Source: Clostridia bacterium (GTDB taxonomy: Bacteria > Bacillota > Clostridia > Oscillospirales > CAG-272). Taken from it: a stretch of DNA of 34,022 nucleotides. The notes under the pieces are model-generated. The model was not told the origin of the DNA. It saw only the letters and a list, made by a program, of their open reading frames with translations, and made no database searches. The stretch lies in assembly GCA_017396225.1 (NCBI GenBank), contig JAFQMP010000062.1, positions 1-34,022 on the forward strand, given 5' to 3'. Made by a program: the position numbers and the translations under genes. Positions 15,136 through 24,978 of this stretch are shown here, one piece after another. Within the stretch, counting starts at the first letter, position 1. Each line of letters begins with the position of its first letter.

Positions 15136-17376
15136 ATGCTTGGCAGAAAAAAGAGGACGAATACGCTGCGCCGCGCATTGGCACTGGCGCTTTTGCTGGT
15201 GTTTACCTTTACCGTGCTTGCGCTGCGCGTGCTTTCCTTGCAGGTGCTTGACTTTGCGCGCTATCAGAAAAAGGTCTTTGACCAGCTGACAACAGAGTCA
15301 CGGGTGAGCGCGTCCAGAGGGAAAATTCTGGATAGCGCGGGGCGTGTGCTCGCCACCGAGCGCACGGTCTATCAGGTCTGTCTTTACCCCTCGCTGGTGG
15401 CGCGTGCCGATGATGCGGCGGCGCTCAAGGAAAAAATGATGGCAGGTCTGCCCCCTCTTTTGTCAGGTGTGGACAGTGCGGCGATTGCCACCCACCTTTC
15501 CCATACGCGCGAGCTGTCGCGCACGGTGGCAAAGCGCCTTGACGAGGCCACCGCACGCGCGGTGCTTGCCTTCATCAGAGAAGAGGGGCTTGCCGATTAT
15601 CTCTCGGTAGAGGCGGTCAGTGACCGCTATTACCCCTACGGTAGCCTTGCCGCGCAGGTCATTGGCTTTACAGGCAGTGACGGACAGGGGCTTTACGGGC
15701 TGGAATTGCAGTATGACACGCTGCTTGCGGGCAAGGCGGGGGCGTATATCACGGCGCGTGACGCCGCCGGCAACCGCCTGCCAAACCGCTATGAGTCGCT
15801 GATACCCGCGGTGGACGGTGCTACCGTGGAAACCACGCTTGATGCCTATATTCAGGCGGTTTTGGAGGAGCAGCTGGAGGCAACGATGATAGAAAGCGGC
15901 GCCGAGAACCGCGTCTGCGGCATCGTCATGAACGTGAAAACAGGCGCCGTTCTCGCCATGGCAACCACACCGACCTTTGACCTCAATGACCCCTTTACCT
16001 TAAATGAATATGCCGCGGCGGAGCTTGCGGCGATGGGGCTTGCCGAGGGCAGTGACGAATACAAGGCAGCCAAAACCGCGCTGCTCTTAGAAAGCTGGTC
16101 TAATAAGGCAGCCACTGAGATTTATATGCCGGGCTCCACCTTCAAGGCGATTACCTGCTCGGCGGTGCTTGAGGAGGGGGCGGTGACCAATCTCAACGAG
16201 GGCTTTTTTTGCAGCGGTGCGCTCAATGTGGCGGACAGATGTATTCACTGCCACAAAAAGGGCGGGCACGGCAGCCTGACCTTTACCGAGGGGCTGCAGA
16301 ACTCCTGTAACCCTGTGATGATGACGATTGCCGCGCGCATCGGCACCGATTGCTTCTATAATTATGTGCGCGATTTCGGCCTGCTTGAAAAGACAGGCGT
16401 TGATTTGCCGGGTGAGGGAAATTCGATTTTCCACGCACCCTCCAATTTCACGGGACTTGACCTCGCGACCGCCTCGTTTGGACAAAATTTCAAGGTGTCG
16501 GTTTTGCAGATGATTACCGCCATTTCCGCGATTGCCAATGACGGCAAACTCCTCTCTCCCTATCTCGTGGAGCGCGTGACGGCGGAATCCGGCGAGGTGC
16601 TGTATCAGCACGAAACGACTGTAAAAAGGCAGGTTGTGAGTGAAAAAACAGCAGATACGATTTGTGAAATCCTTGCAGGCGGTGTCGCGGGGGAGGGCGG
16701 TGCCAAGAACGCCTACGTGGCGGGCTATCGCGTGGCGGCAAAGACAGGCACCTCGGAAAAAATCGGTGATGACCGCACCGCGCGTATCGGCTCCTGCGTG
16801 GGCTTTGCCCCTGCCGATGACCCTGAAATTGCCGTGATTATCGTGGTTGACGAGCCGACGGACGGCAGCCGCTACGGCAGCGTGGTGGCAGCGCCCTATG
16901 TGGCAAGCGTTTTTGAGGCGGCGTTGCCCTATCTCGGTGTGGAGGCGGTCTATACCGCCGACGAGGCGGCGCTTGCCACCGTGACAGTGCCCGACCTCAT
17001 CGGTATGCCCACGGCAGAGGCGAATAAAATTCTGGGACTTGCGGGCTTTACCGTCAATTTGCAGGGGGAGGGCGCCGTTGTCACCGCGCAATCGCCCACG
17101 GCGGGGAGCACGCTGCAAAAAAGCAGCGCGACGATAACCCTCGGTACAGGTGAGGAGGCCCCCCTGCTGCGTGCCGTGCCAAGCCTGGTCGGTATGACGG
17201 CAAGCGCGGCAAATAAATTGCTCACCGATATGGGCTTTAATATCCGTCTTTCGGGGGCGAAGGACTATGCCAAAACAGATAAAACGGTCGTCGGGCAATC
17301 GCCCGCGGCAGGCACGATGCTGCCCGTGGCAGGGGTGGTAACCGTGCAGTTTCCTTATGATGAAGCCAAGGATTAG
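15136..17376 (+). CDS. ftsI: Class B penicillin-binding protein with two PASTA domains (FtsI/SpoVD family)
   Basis: The 746-residue protein is a septal peptidoglycan D,D-transpeptidase. After a short basic cytoplasmic start and one membrane anchor come the dimerisation domain and the transpeptidase domain: GSTFK (catalytic Ser334, Lys337), SCN (390-392) and KTGTSE (536-541). Two PASTA domains follow at about 616-673 and 679-742. Two PASTA copies fit vegetative PBP2B/PBP2x better than SpoVD, which usually has one, but this is the only class B PBP in the cluster and might serve both division and sporulation. I prefer the ATG at 15136 over an in-frame TTG at 15121, which has no ribosome binding site; even the ATG has only a run of G residues six bases upstream. 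That suggests modest translation. Confidence 0.92.
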   Translation: MLGRKKRTNTLRRALALALLLVFTFTVLALRVLSLQVLDFARYQKKVFDQLTTESRVSASRGKILDSAGRVLATERTVYQVCLYPSLVARADDAAALKEKMMAGLPPLLSGVDSAAIATHLSHTRELSRTVAKRLDEATARAVLAFIREEGLADYLSVEAVSDRYYPYGSLAAQVIGFTGSDGQGLYGLELQYDTLLAGKAGAYITARDAAGNRLPNRYESLIPAVDGATVETTLDAYIQAVLEEQLEATMIESGAENRVCGIVMNVKTGAVLAMATTPTFDLNDPFTLNEYAAAELAAMGLAEGSDEYKAAKTALLLESWSNKAATEIYMPGSTFKAITCSAVLEEGAVTNLNEGFFCSGALNVADRCIHCHKKGGHGSLTFTEGLQNSCNPVMMTIAARIGTDCFYNYVRDFGLLEKTGVDLPGEGNSIFHAPSNFTGLDLATASFGQNFKVSVLQMITAISAIANDGKLLSPYLVERVTAESGEVLYQHETTVKRQVVSEKTADTICEILAGGVAGEGGAKNAYVAGYRVAAKTGTSEKIGDDRTARIGSCVGFAPADDPEIAVIIVVDEPTDGSRYGSVVAAPYVASVFEAALPYLGVEAVYTADEAALATVTVPDLIGMPTAEANKILGLAGFTVNLQGEGAVVTAQSPTAGSTLQKSSATITLGTGEEAPLLRAVPSLVGMTASAANKLLTDMGFNIRLSGAKDYAKTDKTVVGQSPAAGTMLPVAGVVTVQFPYDEAKD

Positions 17377-17385
17377 GAGGGGCGT

Positions 17386-18855
17386 ATGCAGCTGCGAAAA
17401 TTACTTGATGAGGCAGATATTTTTTTGAAAACACCGATAGACGATATCGAAATTACGGGAATTTGCAGTGATGCAAGGCTGGTGCAGCAGGGCAATATCT
17501 TCGTTGCCCTGCGTGGACTCAGGCATGACGGCGTAAGCTTTGCCTCGGAGGCGTTCTCGCGCGGTGCCGCGCTGGTGATAGCCGAGCGACCCGTGGGGGG
17601 CGTGCCCCACCTTGTCGTGGAGAATGCACGTGCGGCACTGGCTTGCCTTTTTGACGCGTGGTACGGACACCCCGCGCGAGGGCTGACGCTTATCGGCATC
17701 ACAGGCACGAACGGAAAGACCTCAACGGCCTTTATGCTTGCCGAGATATTGCGTCTCGCGGGGCACCGCACGGCAGTGATTGGCACGGTCAGTACCGATG
17801 GGCAAGGGGAGCCCCTGGTGCTGGCGGCAGAGGACCCGCTTGCCAATATGACAACCCCCGACCCTGCGGTGCTTTATCGGCATCTTGCCCATCTGCGCGA
17901 TGCGGGGGTTACGCACGTGGTCATGGAGGTGACCTCACACGCACTGCTTTTTTCTAAGGTTGCACCACTGCGCTTTGCGCGTGCGCTCTTTACCAACCTC
18001 ACTCCCGACCACCTTGATTTGCACGGCGATATGACAAGCTACTACGCGGTCAAGCGGAGCTTGTTTGCGCAGGCGGAGCAGGGGATTGTTTCGCTCTTTT
18101 GCGCCTATGGGCAGAGCCTTGCAGACAGCCTGGAAATCCCCTTTCTCACGCTTGGCAGAGAGCATTTGCGCGGCGTGACCCTGTCAGGTGACCGCGGGGC
18201 GGCCTTCACGCTTGTCACCCCGAAGGGTGAGCTGGCAATCACCCTGCCCGTGCCCGGGGAATTCAGCGTGGAAAATGCGGCGCTTGCCGCCCTCACCGCC
18301 CTTTCCTTGGGTGTTTCCGCCGCCACGGTCTGCAGGGCGCTGTCGGGCTTCCTCGGCGTGCCCGGACGTATGGAGCGCGTGGGGGACAGCCCCCTTCGCA
18401 TCAGCGTGTTTATCGACTACGCCCACACGCCCGATGCCCTTGAACGATTGCTTTTATCGGTGCGCCGCTTCAAGGGGGCAGCGCAGCGCGTGATTCTGGT
18501 ATTTGGCTGCGGCGGAGACCGCGACCGCAGTAAGCGCCCGAAAATGGGGGAGATTGCCACAAGGCTTGCCGATTTTACGGTGCTGACCTCGGATAACCCG
18601 CGGAGCGAGCCGCCCGAGACCATTCTTTCGGAAATTGCGGTCGGTATGAATCCCGAAAAGCCGCACAAAATAATACCTGACCGCAGGGAGGCAATCGCCT
18701 ACGCCATTGGCGTGGCGCGCGAGGGGGATATTGTGCTGCTGGCGGGCAAGGGGCACGAGCGCTATGAGATACGCGGCGATGCGCGCCTTGCCTTTGATGA
18801 GCGCGCGATTGCGCGTGCCGCACTTTTTGAAAAGGCAACGAGGTACGGACGATGA
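17386..18855 (+). CDS. murE: UDP-MurNAc-tripeptide synthetase MurE, meso-DAP type
   Basis: The 489-residue cytoplasmic ligase adds the third stem-peptide residue to UDP-MurNAc-L-Ala-D-Glu using ATP. GTNGKTS (107-113) is the P-loop. DNPR at 403-406 is the signature of enzymes that add meso-diaminopimelate rather than lysine, so the cell wall is predicted to be DAP-type. The ribosome binding site AGGAGGGG overlaps the PBP stop codon nine bases upstream of the ATG. The 3' end overlaps murF by four bases (ATGA). Confidence 0.97.
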   Translation: MQLRKLLDEADIFLKTPIDDIEITGICSDARLVQQGNIFVALRGLRHDGVSFASEAFSRGAALVIAERPVGGVPHLVVENARAALACLFDAWYGHPARGLTLIGITGTNGKTSTAFMLAEILRLAGHRTAVIGTVSTDGQGEPLVLAAEDPLANMTTPDPAVLYRHLAHLRDAGVTHVVMEVTSHALLFSKVAPLRFARALFTNLTPDHLDLHGDMTSYYAVKRSLFAQAEQGIVSLFCAYGQSLADSLEIPFLTLGREHLRGVTLSGDRGAAFTLVTPKGELAITLPVPGEFSVENAALAALTALSLGVSAATVCRALSGFLGVPGRMERVGDSPLRISVFIDYAHTPDALERLLLSVRRFKGAAQRVILVFGCGGDRDRSKRPKMGEIATRLADFTVLTSDNPRSEPPETILSEIAVGMNPEKPHKIIPDRREAIAYAIGVAREGDIVLLAGKGHERYEIRGDARLAFDERAIARAALFEKATRYGR

Positions 18856-20246
18856 GAATTGCGCTTGCCACCCCCCTGAGAAATGTAAAGACACTTGCCG
18901 CCGCGCTTGGCGCGGCGGCGATACCCATGGGCTTGCCCGCGCCCGAAATAAAGGGTATTTCCACCCATGCCGCGGAATGTCAGGCGGGGGATTTGTTCCT
19001 CGCCATACGCGGAAGGCGGCACAATGGCGCAGGCTTTATTCCGCAGGCGCTGGCGCGCGGTGCGGCGGGTGTCCTCACCGACAGACCCGTCCCTCTGCCA
19101 AGACAAAATTACTGGCATCTGCGCGTGCCCGACATCGGGCGCGCACTTTTGCGCGCCGCATCGCGTTGGCGCAGGGTGCTCGGCGCACGCGTGATTGGCG
19201 TGACGGGAAGCAGTGGCAAAACCACCGTCAAGGAGCTGCTTGCCACCATGCTTGCCGAAAAATACAGGGTTGCCAAAACCGAGGGCAACCACAACAGCGC
19301 CGTGGGGCTGCCCCTCTCGCTGCTTTCCGTAGAGGCTGCGGAAATTGTCGTTGCCGAGCTGGGTGTCAGCGCCCCCGGGGAGATGCAGCCGCTTGCGGCG
19401 ACCCTTGCACCCGATATCGCCGTCCTGCTCGGTGTCGGCTCTGCCCACATCGGCAATTTTCCCGATTACGAGGCGCTCTTGCGTGAAAAGCTGCTTGTCG
19501 CGTCAGGGCTGACACCGGACGGCTGGCTGGTGCTGCCCACGGGACTGCCGCACGCGCCCGATATTGCGCCCAACATCTGCTCGGTGGGGCAGTGTGATGC
19601 CGACGTGGTGGCAGAGGCGGCTTCCTACGGCGCCCACGGCACGAGGGCAACCGTCAGGGCAGGGGAAATGACCGTCCCCGACCTCACCTGGCCGCTTGCG
19701 GGGCGGACAGGACTTTCCACACTGCTCTTTGCCGTGGCGGTGGGCAGGCTCAGCGGTCTTGATGCGCCCACGATAAGACGGGGCATCAGCCGTGCCGCCC
19801 TGCAGACGCCGCGTATGCAGACGGTGCGCGTGGGCGACAGGCTTTTGATTGACGATACCTATAACGCCTCACCCGAGGCGATGCGCGCCGCCCTTGAGGG
19901 GCTTTTCTACCTGGCGGCGGACAGACCGCGCGTGGCAGTGCTCGGCGATATGGCGGAGCTGGGGGCGAAGGCGGCAGGCTACCACGAAACCGTGGGTATG
20001 CTTGCGGCAGGGTGCGGTCTTGCTCATCTGTATCTTTACGGCGATGCGGCGCGCGACTATGCGCGCGGCGCGCTGCGTGCGGGCATCTTGCCCGATGCGC
20101 TGCACATATTTGAAAAAGGGGAGGGCGCCGCACTTGTCGCCGCCCTTTCAGGAGAGCTGCCAAGGAATGCTGCCGTGCTCTTTAAGGGGAGCCGTACCGT
20201 GGCGCTTGACGAGATATTCCAAATGCTCAGGGAGGCCTTGAAATGA
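18852..20246 (+). CDS. murF: UDP-MurNAc-tripeptide D-alanyl-D-alanine ligase MurF
   Basis: The 464-residue ligase attaches D-Ala-D-Ala to complete the UDP-MurNAc-pentapeptide. The P-loop is GSSGKTT at 119-125. EGNHNSAVGLPLSLL and DDTYNASPEAM are characteristic MurF stretches. It overlaps murE and mraY by four bases each (ATGA at both ends), so the three are translationally coupled. Confidence 0.96.
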   Translation: MRIALATPLRNVKTLAAALGAAAIPMGLPAPEIKGISTHAAECQAGDLFLAIRGRRHNGAGFIPQALARGAAGVLTDRPVPLPRQNYWHLRVPDIGRALLRAASRWRRVLGARVIGVTGSSGKTTVKELLATMLAEKYRVAKTEGNHNSAVGLPLSLLSVEAAEIVVAELGVSAPGEMQPLAATLAPDIAVLLGVGSAHIGNFPDYEALLREKLLVASGLTPDGWLVLPTGLPHAPDIAPNICSVGQCDADVVAEAASYGAHGTRATVRAGEMTVPDLTWPLAGRTGLSTLLFAVAVGRLSGLDAPTIRRGISRAALQTPRMQTVRVGDRLLIDDTYNASPEAMRAALEGLFYLAADRPRVAVLGDMAELGAKAAGYHETVGMLAAGCGLAHLYLYGDAARDYARGALRAGILPDALHIFEKGEGAALVAALSGELPRNAAVLFKGSRTVALDEIFQMLREALK

Positions 20247-21223
20247 TAGATATCCGACCGCATATTGCCCTTGCCGCGCTCCTGACCTTTCTGCTCACGG
20301 TGGTGGCAGGCAGGGTCATTCTGCCCCTGCTCAGGCGCCGTCGCGCGGCGCAGCCTATCTTAGAGATAGGGCCCGCGTGGCACCTCACCAAGGCGGGAAC
20401 GCCAACGCTCGGCGGACTGTTTTTCATCATCGCGACGGCAATTGTTCTTGCGCTCTACGCGATAGCCTGGGGTGGGGAAATGGGTGCCACGCTTGCGCTT
20501 TTGCTGGCATTTGCGCTCCTTTCCGCGGGCATCGGGCTCTTTGATGACCTTGCCAAGCTTGCCAAGCGGGAAAACAAGGGGCTCTCCGCCCCGCAAAAGT
20601 ATTTCCTGCAATTGCTGGTTGCCGCCCTTTTTCTGGTCGCGGCGCGCGCACGCGGCCTGGTGGATACCACGGTCTGGCTGCCCTTTTTCAAAAACCCCCT
20701 TGACCTCGGCGGCTTTTACTATCCGCTGGCGCTCCTTTATCTCACAGGGCTTGAAAATGCCTTGAATCTCACCGACGGACTCGACGGCCTGCTCTCGACC
20801 ACATCGCTGATTATGGGCGGATTTTTCACGCTCTACGGCTTACTGGCAGGGCTTTCTCTCCTTATCCTTACGGGTGCCGTGCTGATGGGTGCCACAATCG
20901 GCTTTCTCGTGTTCAATCATTACCCTGCCAAGGTGTTTATGGGGGATACGGGCTCACTCTTTCTCGGCGCACTGGTGGCGGGGGCATCGCTCCTTGCGGC
21001 AAGACCCGTCACGGTGCTGCTTGCGGGCGGTGTCTTTGTCTTTGAGGCGTTCAGCGTGGCGCTGCAGGTCGTTTATTTCAAAATCAGCCACGGCAAGCGC
21101 GTTTTCTTAATGGCCCCCTTCCACCACCACCTCGAAAAGCGCGGTCTGCGTGAGCCTGCCGTGGTCGGCATCTTCGCGCTTGCCGCACTGGTCTTTGCGG
21201 CGCTTGCGCTGCTGGGTGGATAA
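20243..21223 (+). CDS. mraY: Phospho-MurNAc-pentapeptide transferase MraY
   Basis: The 326-residue polytopic membrane enzyme transfers phospho-MurNAc-pentapeptide to undecaprenyl phosphate, forming lipid I. The conserved Asp-Asp pair is at 101-102 (LFDDLAK), NLTDGLDG at 175-182, GDTGS at 234-238 and the HHH of PFHHHLEKRG at 294-296. About ten membrane segments are apparent. In the classical order murD would follow; here ftsW starts one base after the mraY stop codon. Confidence 0.97.
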   Translation: MIDIRPHIALAALLTFLLTVVAGRVILPLLRRRRAAQPILEIGPAWHLTKAGTPTLGGLFFIIATAIVLALYAIAWGGEMGATLALLLAFALLSAGIGLFDDLAKLAKRENKGLSAPQKYFLQLLVAALFLVAARARGLVDTTVWLPFFKNPLDLGGFYYPLALLYLTGLENALNLTDGLDGLLSTTSLIMGGFFTLYGLLAGLSLLILTGAVLMGATIGFLVFNHYPAKVFMGDTGSLFLGALVAGASLLAARPVTVLLAGGVFVFEAFSVALQVVYFKISHGKRVFLMAPFHHHLEKRGLREPAVVGIFALAALVFAALALLGG

Positions 21224-21224
21224 G

Positions 21225-22385
21225 ATGCGCGGGCTCTTTGGGCGCTTTGCGCGGCAGGGTGAGGCAGATGCGCGCGGCGCGATTGATTTGCCCTTTCTGC
21301 TCCTCGCGTTGCTCCTCTTGCTTTTTGGCACTGCGATGTCGTACAGTGCCAGTGCCGCCTACGGCACGCAGTTTTACGGCGATGCCTTTTACTTTCTCAA
21401 GCGCTATGTTCTCTTTGCGCTGCTGGCAATCGCCCTGACCGTCCCCTTTGTGGTGTCAGCGCCGCTTCATTTCTGGCGCGGCTTCGGCGTGGCGCTTTAC
21501 GCTTTGTCGGTGCTGCTCCTTCTGCTGGTGCTCTTAATCGGTACCGTCGGGGGGGGCGCGCAGCGCTGGCTGGTTCTCGGCCCCATTACGCTGCAGCCCT
21601 CGGAGATTGCCAAGCCCGCCCTCATTCTGGTGCTCTCACTCTTTATGAGCAAGCACGAGGAGAAAATCATAGGGGCAGGGCAGGGGAGCTTTACATACGG
21701 CGTGCTGCTGCCTGGCGCCCTCATCGGCACCATTTGCGTGCTGGTGGCGGCGGAAAAGCACATTTCGGGGCTTCTCATCATCGCGATGCTCGGCGTTTCG
21801 GTGATGTACCTCGGCGGCACGCGTATGAAATATCTCGGCGGTATGGCGGCACTGGTGGCGGTGGCGGGCGTGCTGCTCGTCCTCGTGTCCTCGTATGCGC
21901 AGGTGCGTGTCGATACCTGGCTGCATATCGAGGAGGTTGACCCCCTGGGCTCCGCGTGGCAGACCCTGCAGGGGCTTTACGCCATAGGGGCAGGGGGACT
22001 GTTCGGCAAGGGCTACGGCAAGGGCTTACAGAAGCACGGCTATGTGTCACAGCCGCAAAACGACTTCATTTTTACCGTAATTTGCGAGGAGCTCGGCTTC
22101 CTTGGCGCGTTTTTGCTGCTCCTGCTCTTTCTTTTGCTGGTGCTGCGCGGCTTTCGCATCGCATCGCGTGCCCCCGACCGCTTTTCCGCCCTTGCCGTCC
22201 TCGGCATCTCGGTCAAGCTGGCGCTGCAGTGTGCACTGAATGTGGCTGTCGTCACCAATTCTATGCCGAACACAGGCGTGTCACTGCCCTTTTTCAGCTC
22301 GGGCGGCACCTTTCTGGCGATACAAATTTTTGAAATGGGAATTGTGCTGTCTATCTCAAGATATTGCACAGGGAGAGGAAAATGA
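21225..22385 (+). CDS. ftsW: Septal peptidoglycan polymerase FtsW (SEDS family)
   Basis: The 386-residue membrane protein is the SEDS glycosyltransferase that polymerises lipid II at the septum together with the class B PBP. LQPSEIAKPALILVLSLF, QNDFIFTVICEELGF and the TGVSLPFFSSGGT loop are SEDS hallmarks. The frame extends back into mraY, but the ATG at 21225 gives the normal N-terminus and follows the mraY stop by one base, with GGTGG as a weak ribosome binding site. It overlaps murG by four bases (ATGA). Confidence 0.95.
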   Translation: MRGLFGRFARQGEADARGAIDLPFLLLALLLLLFGTAMSYSASAAYGTQFYGDAFYFLKRYVLFALLAIALTVPFVVSAPLHFWRGFGVALYALSVLLLLLVLLIGTVGGGAQRWLVLGPITLQPSEIAKPALILVLSLFMSKHEEKIIGAGQGSFTYGVLLPGALIGTICVLVAAEKHISGLLIIAMLGVSVMYLGGTRMKYLGGMAALVAVAGVLLVLVSSYAQVRVDTWLHIEEVDPLGSAWQTLQGLYAIGAGGLFGKGYGKGLQKHGYVSQPQNDFIFTVICEELGFLGAFLLLLLFLLLVLRGFRIASRAPDRFSALAVLGISVKLALQCALNVAVVTNSMPNTGVSLPFFSSGGTFLAIQIFEMGIVLSISRYCTGRGK

Positions 22386-23494
22386 GAGTATTACTGACCT
22401 GCGGCGGTACAGGGGGGCATATCACCCCCGCCCTTGCCATTGCCGATATGCTCAGGGAAAATCTGGCGGATTGTCACTGTCTTTTCGTGGGGACGGTGGG
22501 CGGTATGGAGGAAGCCATGGTCACGCGCGCGGGGTACGAGATACGCACCCTGCGGGTGGCAGGACTTTCCCGTAAAAATCCGCTGGAAATCTTCCGTACG
22601 GCAAGGCTGATGCGCGCTGCCGTCAGGGAGGCAACGGCGCTGGTGCGGGCATACCGCCCCGACATCATCATCGGTACGGGAAGCTACGCCTGCTATCCCA
22701 CGCTTGCCGCAGGTGCGGCGCTCGGTGTTCCCACAGCGGTGCACGAGTCCAATGCCGCCCCGGGGCTTGCCGTCAGGCTGCTTGCGGGCAGGCTTGACCG
22801 CGTCTGGCTCGGCTTTGCCGTGGCGAAAAAGGGGCTGCCCAAGGGAGCAAAGCCCCTTGTGGTGGGCAACCCAATCGGCGTGTCCTTCGGCAGGGTAAGG
22901 GAGCCCCTTCCGCTGCCGCAGGGGTGCTCCAAAATGGTGCTTTCCTTTGGGGGTAGCCTCGGTGCAGCCAAATTAAATGATGCGGTGCTCTCCCTGATGG
23001 CTGCCGAGCGGGAAATTCCCGGGGTTTACCACCTGCACGGCACAGGGGCAAGGGATTTTGCACGCTGCGAGGCAGTCCTTGCCGAAAGGGGACTTGCGGG
23101 CGACCCGCATATTGCGCTCTCGCCCTTCCTTTCGGATATGCCGAGATTAATGGCAAGCGCCGACCTCGTCATCTGTCGCGCGGGGGCGATGAGCATTGCA
23201 GAGCTTGCCGCCGCAGGGCGCGCCGCTATTCTGGTGCCCTCTCCGAATGTCACGGGCGACCACCAGACAAAAAACGCCGCCGTGCTGGCGGCGGCAGGGG
23301 CGGCGCTGATGATTGAGGAGAGCTTCCTCGGCAACGGCGCGCTTGAGGGGGCGGTCAAATCGCTGCTGACAGACACCGCGCGCCGTCAGGGGCTGGCACG
23401 CGAAATCGGCAGATTTGCAAGTCCCGATGTGGGGCGCAAAATTTTTCTTGACGTTCTGGCGCTGGTGCGGGCGAAAAAAGGGCGGTTTTCCTGA
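22382..23494 (+). CDS. murG: UDP-GlcNAc:lipid I N-acetylglucosaminyltransferase MurG
   Basis: The 370-residue peripheral membrane GT28 enzyme converts lipid I to lipid II. GGTGGH at residues 8-13, VHESNAAPG and the donor-binding region RAGAMSIAELAAAGR with DHQTKNA are all present. An in-frame TTG lies upstream, but GGGAGAGG followed by ATG at 22382 overlapping the ftsW stop is the better start. It is the last of the tightly coupled genes; 136 nt separate it from ftsZ, and no ftsQ, murB or murC follows. Confidence 0.97.
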   Translation: MRVLLTCGGTGGHITPALAIADMLRENLADCHCLFVGTVGGMEEAMVTRAGYEIRTLRVAGLSRKNPLEIFRTARLMRAAVREATALVRAYRPDIIIGTGSYACYPTLAAGAALGVPTAVHESNAAPGLAVRLLAGRLDRVWLGFAVAKKGLPKGAKPLVVGNPIGVSFGRVREPLPLPQGCSKMVLSFGGSLGAAKLNDAVLSLMAAEREIPGVYHLHGTGARDFARCEAVLAERGLAGDPHIALSPFLSDMPRLMASADLVICRAGAMSIAELAAAGRAAILVPSPNVTGDHQTKNAAVLAAAGAALMIEESFLGNGALEGAVKSLLTDTARRQGLAREIGRFASPDVGRKIFLDVLALVRAKKGRFS

Positions 23495-23544
23495 GAAATG
23501 GCAGCAGGTGTCGTGTCTTTTTTGAAAATTCTTCGCAAAACATC

Positions 23545-23573
23545 TTGCAAAAACGATAAAAGTATATTAGAAT
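23545..23573 (+). promoter_or_regulatory. Separate sigma-A promoter for ftsZ
   Basis: TTGCAA (23545-23550), a 17-nt spacer and TAGAAT (23568-23573) lie in the murG-ftsZ gap. ftsZ can therefore be expressed independently of the upstream cluster. Confidence 0.75.
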
Positions 23574-23590
23574 ATATCTAACTGAATTTT

Positions 23591-23610
23591 GGTGGAAATG
23601 CGTTTCCACC
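23591..23610 (+). promoter_or_regulatory. Perfect 8-bp inverted repeat in the ftsZ leader
   Basis: GGTGGAAA (23591-23598) and TTTCCACC (23603-23610) are separated by TGCG. The repeat lies about 18 nt after the -10 box and 8 nt before the ftsZ ribosome binding site (GGAGG, 23619-23623). It is either a regulator binding site or an RNA hairpin at the very start of the transcript. No T-run follows, so it is not a terminator. Confidence 0.55.
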
Positions 23611-23630
23611 GGAAGCACGGAGGATTGTTT

Positions 23631-24902
23631 ATGACCTTTGATCGTGATGTAAGCTGTGAAAGCGGCGTTGTCATTCGCGTAATCGGCGTGGGTGGCGGCG
23701 GCAATAACGCTGTCAACCGTATGATTGCTGCGGGTATCCGCGGCGTGGAGTTTGTTGCCATCAATACCGACCGTCAGGCACTGCGCAAGTCTGAGGCGCC
23801 TGTGCAAATGGTAATCGGTGAAAAGATTACCAAGGGCTTTGGCGCGGGTGCAAACCCCGATGTGGGCGCACGCGCAGCCGAGGAGTCGATTGACGATATC
23901 AAAAAGATGCTGTCGGGTGCCGATATGGTCTTTGTCACCGCCGGTATGGGCGGCGGCACGGGCACGGGCGCAGCCCCCATTGTGGCACGCCTGGCACACG
24001 AAATGGGTATTCTCACCGTCGGTATTGTGACCAAGCCCTTCAGCTTTGAGGGCAAGCGCCGTCAGGAGCAGGCGGAGCAGGGTATCGCCGAGCTGCGCCA
24101 GTACGTGGACTCCCTCGTCGTCGTGCCCAATGAAAAGCTCAAGCAGGTTTCCGATACGCGCATCACCCTCGGCAACGCCTTTGAGATTGCCGATGACGTG
24201 CTCCGCCGCGGTGTGCAGAGCATTTCCGAGCTTATCAACGTCCCCGGCTTTATCAACCTTGACTTTGCGGACGTCACGTCGGTTATGAAGAATGCGGGCT
24301 ACGCACATATGGGTATGGGCGGCGCCATTGGTGCCGACAAGGCAGAGCTTGCCGCAAGAGCCGCTATCTCAAGCCCCCTGCTCGAAACCTCTATCCACGG
24401 CGCAAAGGGTATCCTTATCAGCATCACCGCATCGCACGATGTGGGGCTTGAGGAGGTTGACCTTGCGTCCTCTATGGTCTCCCGCGAGGCGGGCGCCGAT
24501 GCCAACGTTATCTGGGGTCTTGCATTTGACGAGAGCCTTGATGACGAGATGCGCATCACCATTATCGCCACGGGCTTTGAGAAGGAAAAGGCACCTGAGG
24601 GCACCAAGGAGCTGCTTGCTGACCTTGCAGCCGCAAGTGCTGCCCCTGTCGCACCTGCAGCCCCCGCAGCCCCTGCTGCTCCTGCGTTTGAGCCTGCCTT
24701 TACCGCCGCCCCCGCTGCCCCTGCCGCCCCCTTTTTTGAGCCTGCGGCACCTGTCACCCCTGCGGTACCCGTGACCCCTGCTGCACCTGTCACCCCTGCC
24801 CCTGTGGCAGAGAGTGACGACTCCTCGATTTCCGAGGACGATTTTGAGGATATTCTGAGCATTCTCAAAAACCGCAGTCGCCGCACCAGAGGCGATTTCT
24901 GA
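23631..24902 (+). CDS. ftsZ: Cell division GTPase FtsZ
   Basis: The 423-residue tubulin homologue forms the Z-ring. The GTP-binding loop is GGGTGTG at 107-113 and NLDFADV forms the T7 catalytic loop. After the core, a linker of about 65 residues is unusually rich in Ala, Pro and Val with repeated APVTPA-like units. It ends in an acidic-to-basic tail, [16 protein letters not shown], matching the conserved C-terminal peptide that binds FtsA, SepF and other partners. The frame is open to 23589, but the ATG at 23631 follows GGAGG by seven bases and gives the normal N-terminus. ftsA is not adjacent. Confidence 0.98.
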   Translation: MTFDRDVSCESGVVIRVIGVGGGGNNAVNRMIAAGIRGVEFVAINTDRQALRKSEAPVQMVIGEKITKGFGAGANPDVGARAAEESIDDIKKMLSGADMVFVTAGMGGGTGTGAAPIVARLAHEMGILTVGIVTKPFSFEGKRRQEQAEQGIAELRQYVDSLVVVPNEKLKQVSDTRITLGNAFEIADDVLRRGVQSISELINVPGFINLDFADVTSVMKNAGYAHMGMGGAIGADKAELAARAAISSPLLETSIHGAKGILISITASHDVGLEEVDLASSMVSREAGADANVIWGLAFDESLDDEMRITIIATGFEKEKAPEGTKELLADLAAASAAPVAPAAPAAPAAPAFEPAFTAAPAAPAAPFFEPAAPVTPAVPVTPAAPVTPAPVAESDDSSISEDDFEDILSILKNRSRRTRGDF

Positions 24903-24933
24903 TTGTAACATACGCAAGTATCTGCACTTTATA

Positions 24934-24973
24934 AAAACCGCCGTCGGCAACTATCGCCGACGGCGGTTTTCGG
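24934..24973 (+). terminator. Terminator of ftsZ
   Basis: A 15-bp perfect stem (arms 24934-24948 and 24956-24970, core CCGCCGTCGGC) with a 7-nt loop ends in TTTT. It starts 31 nt after the ftsZ stop. Confidence 0.85.
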
Positions 24974-24978
24974 TATAT

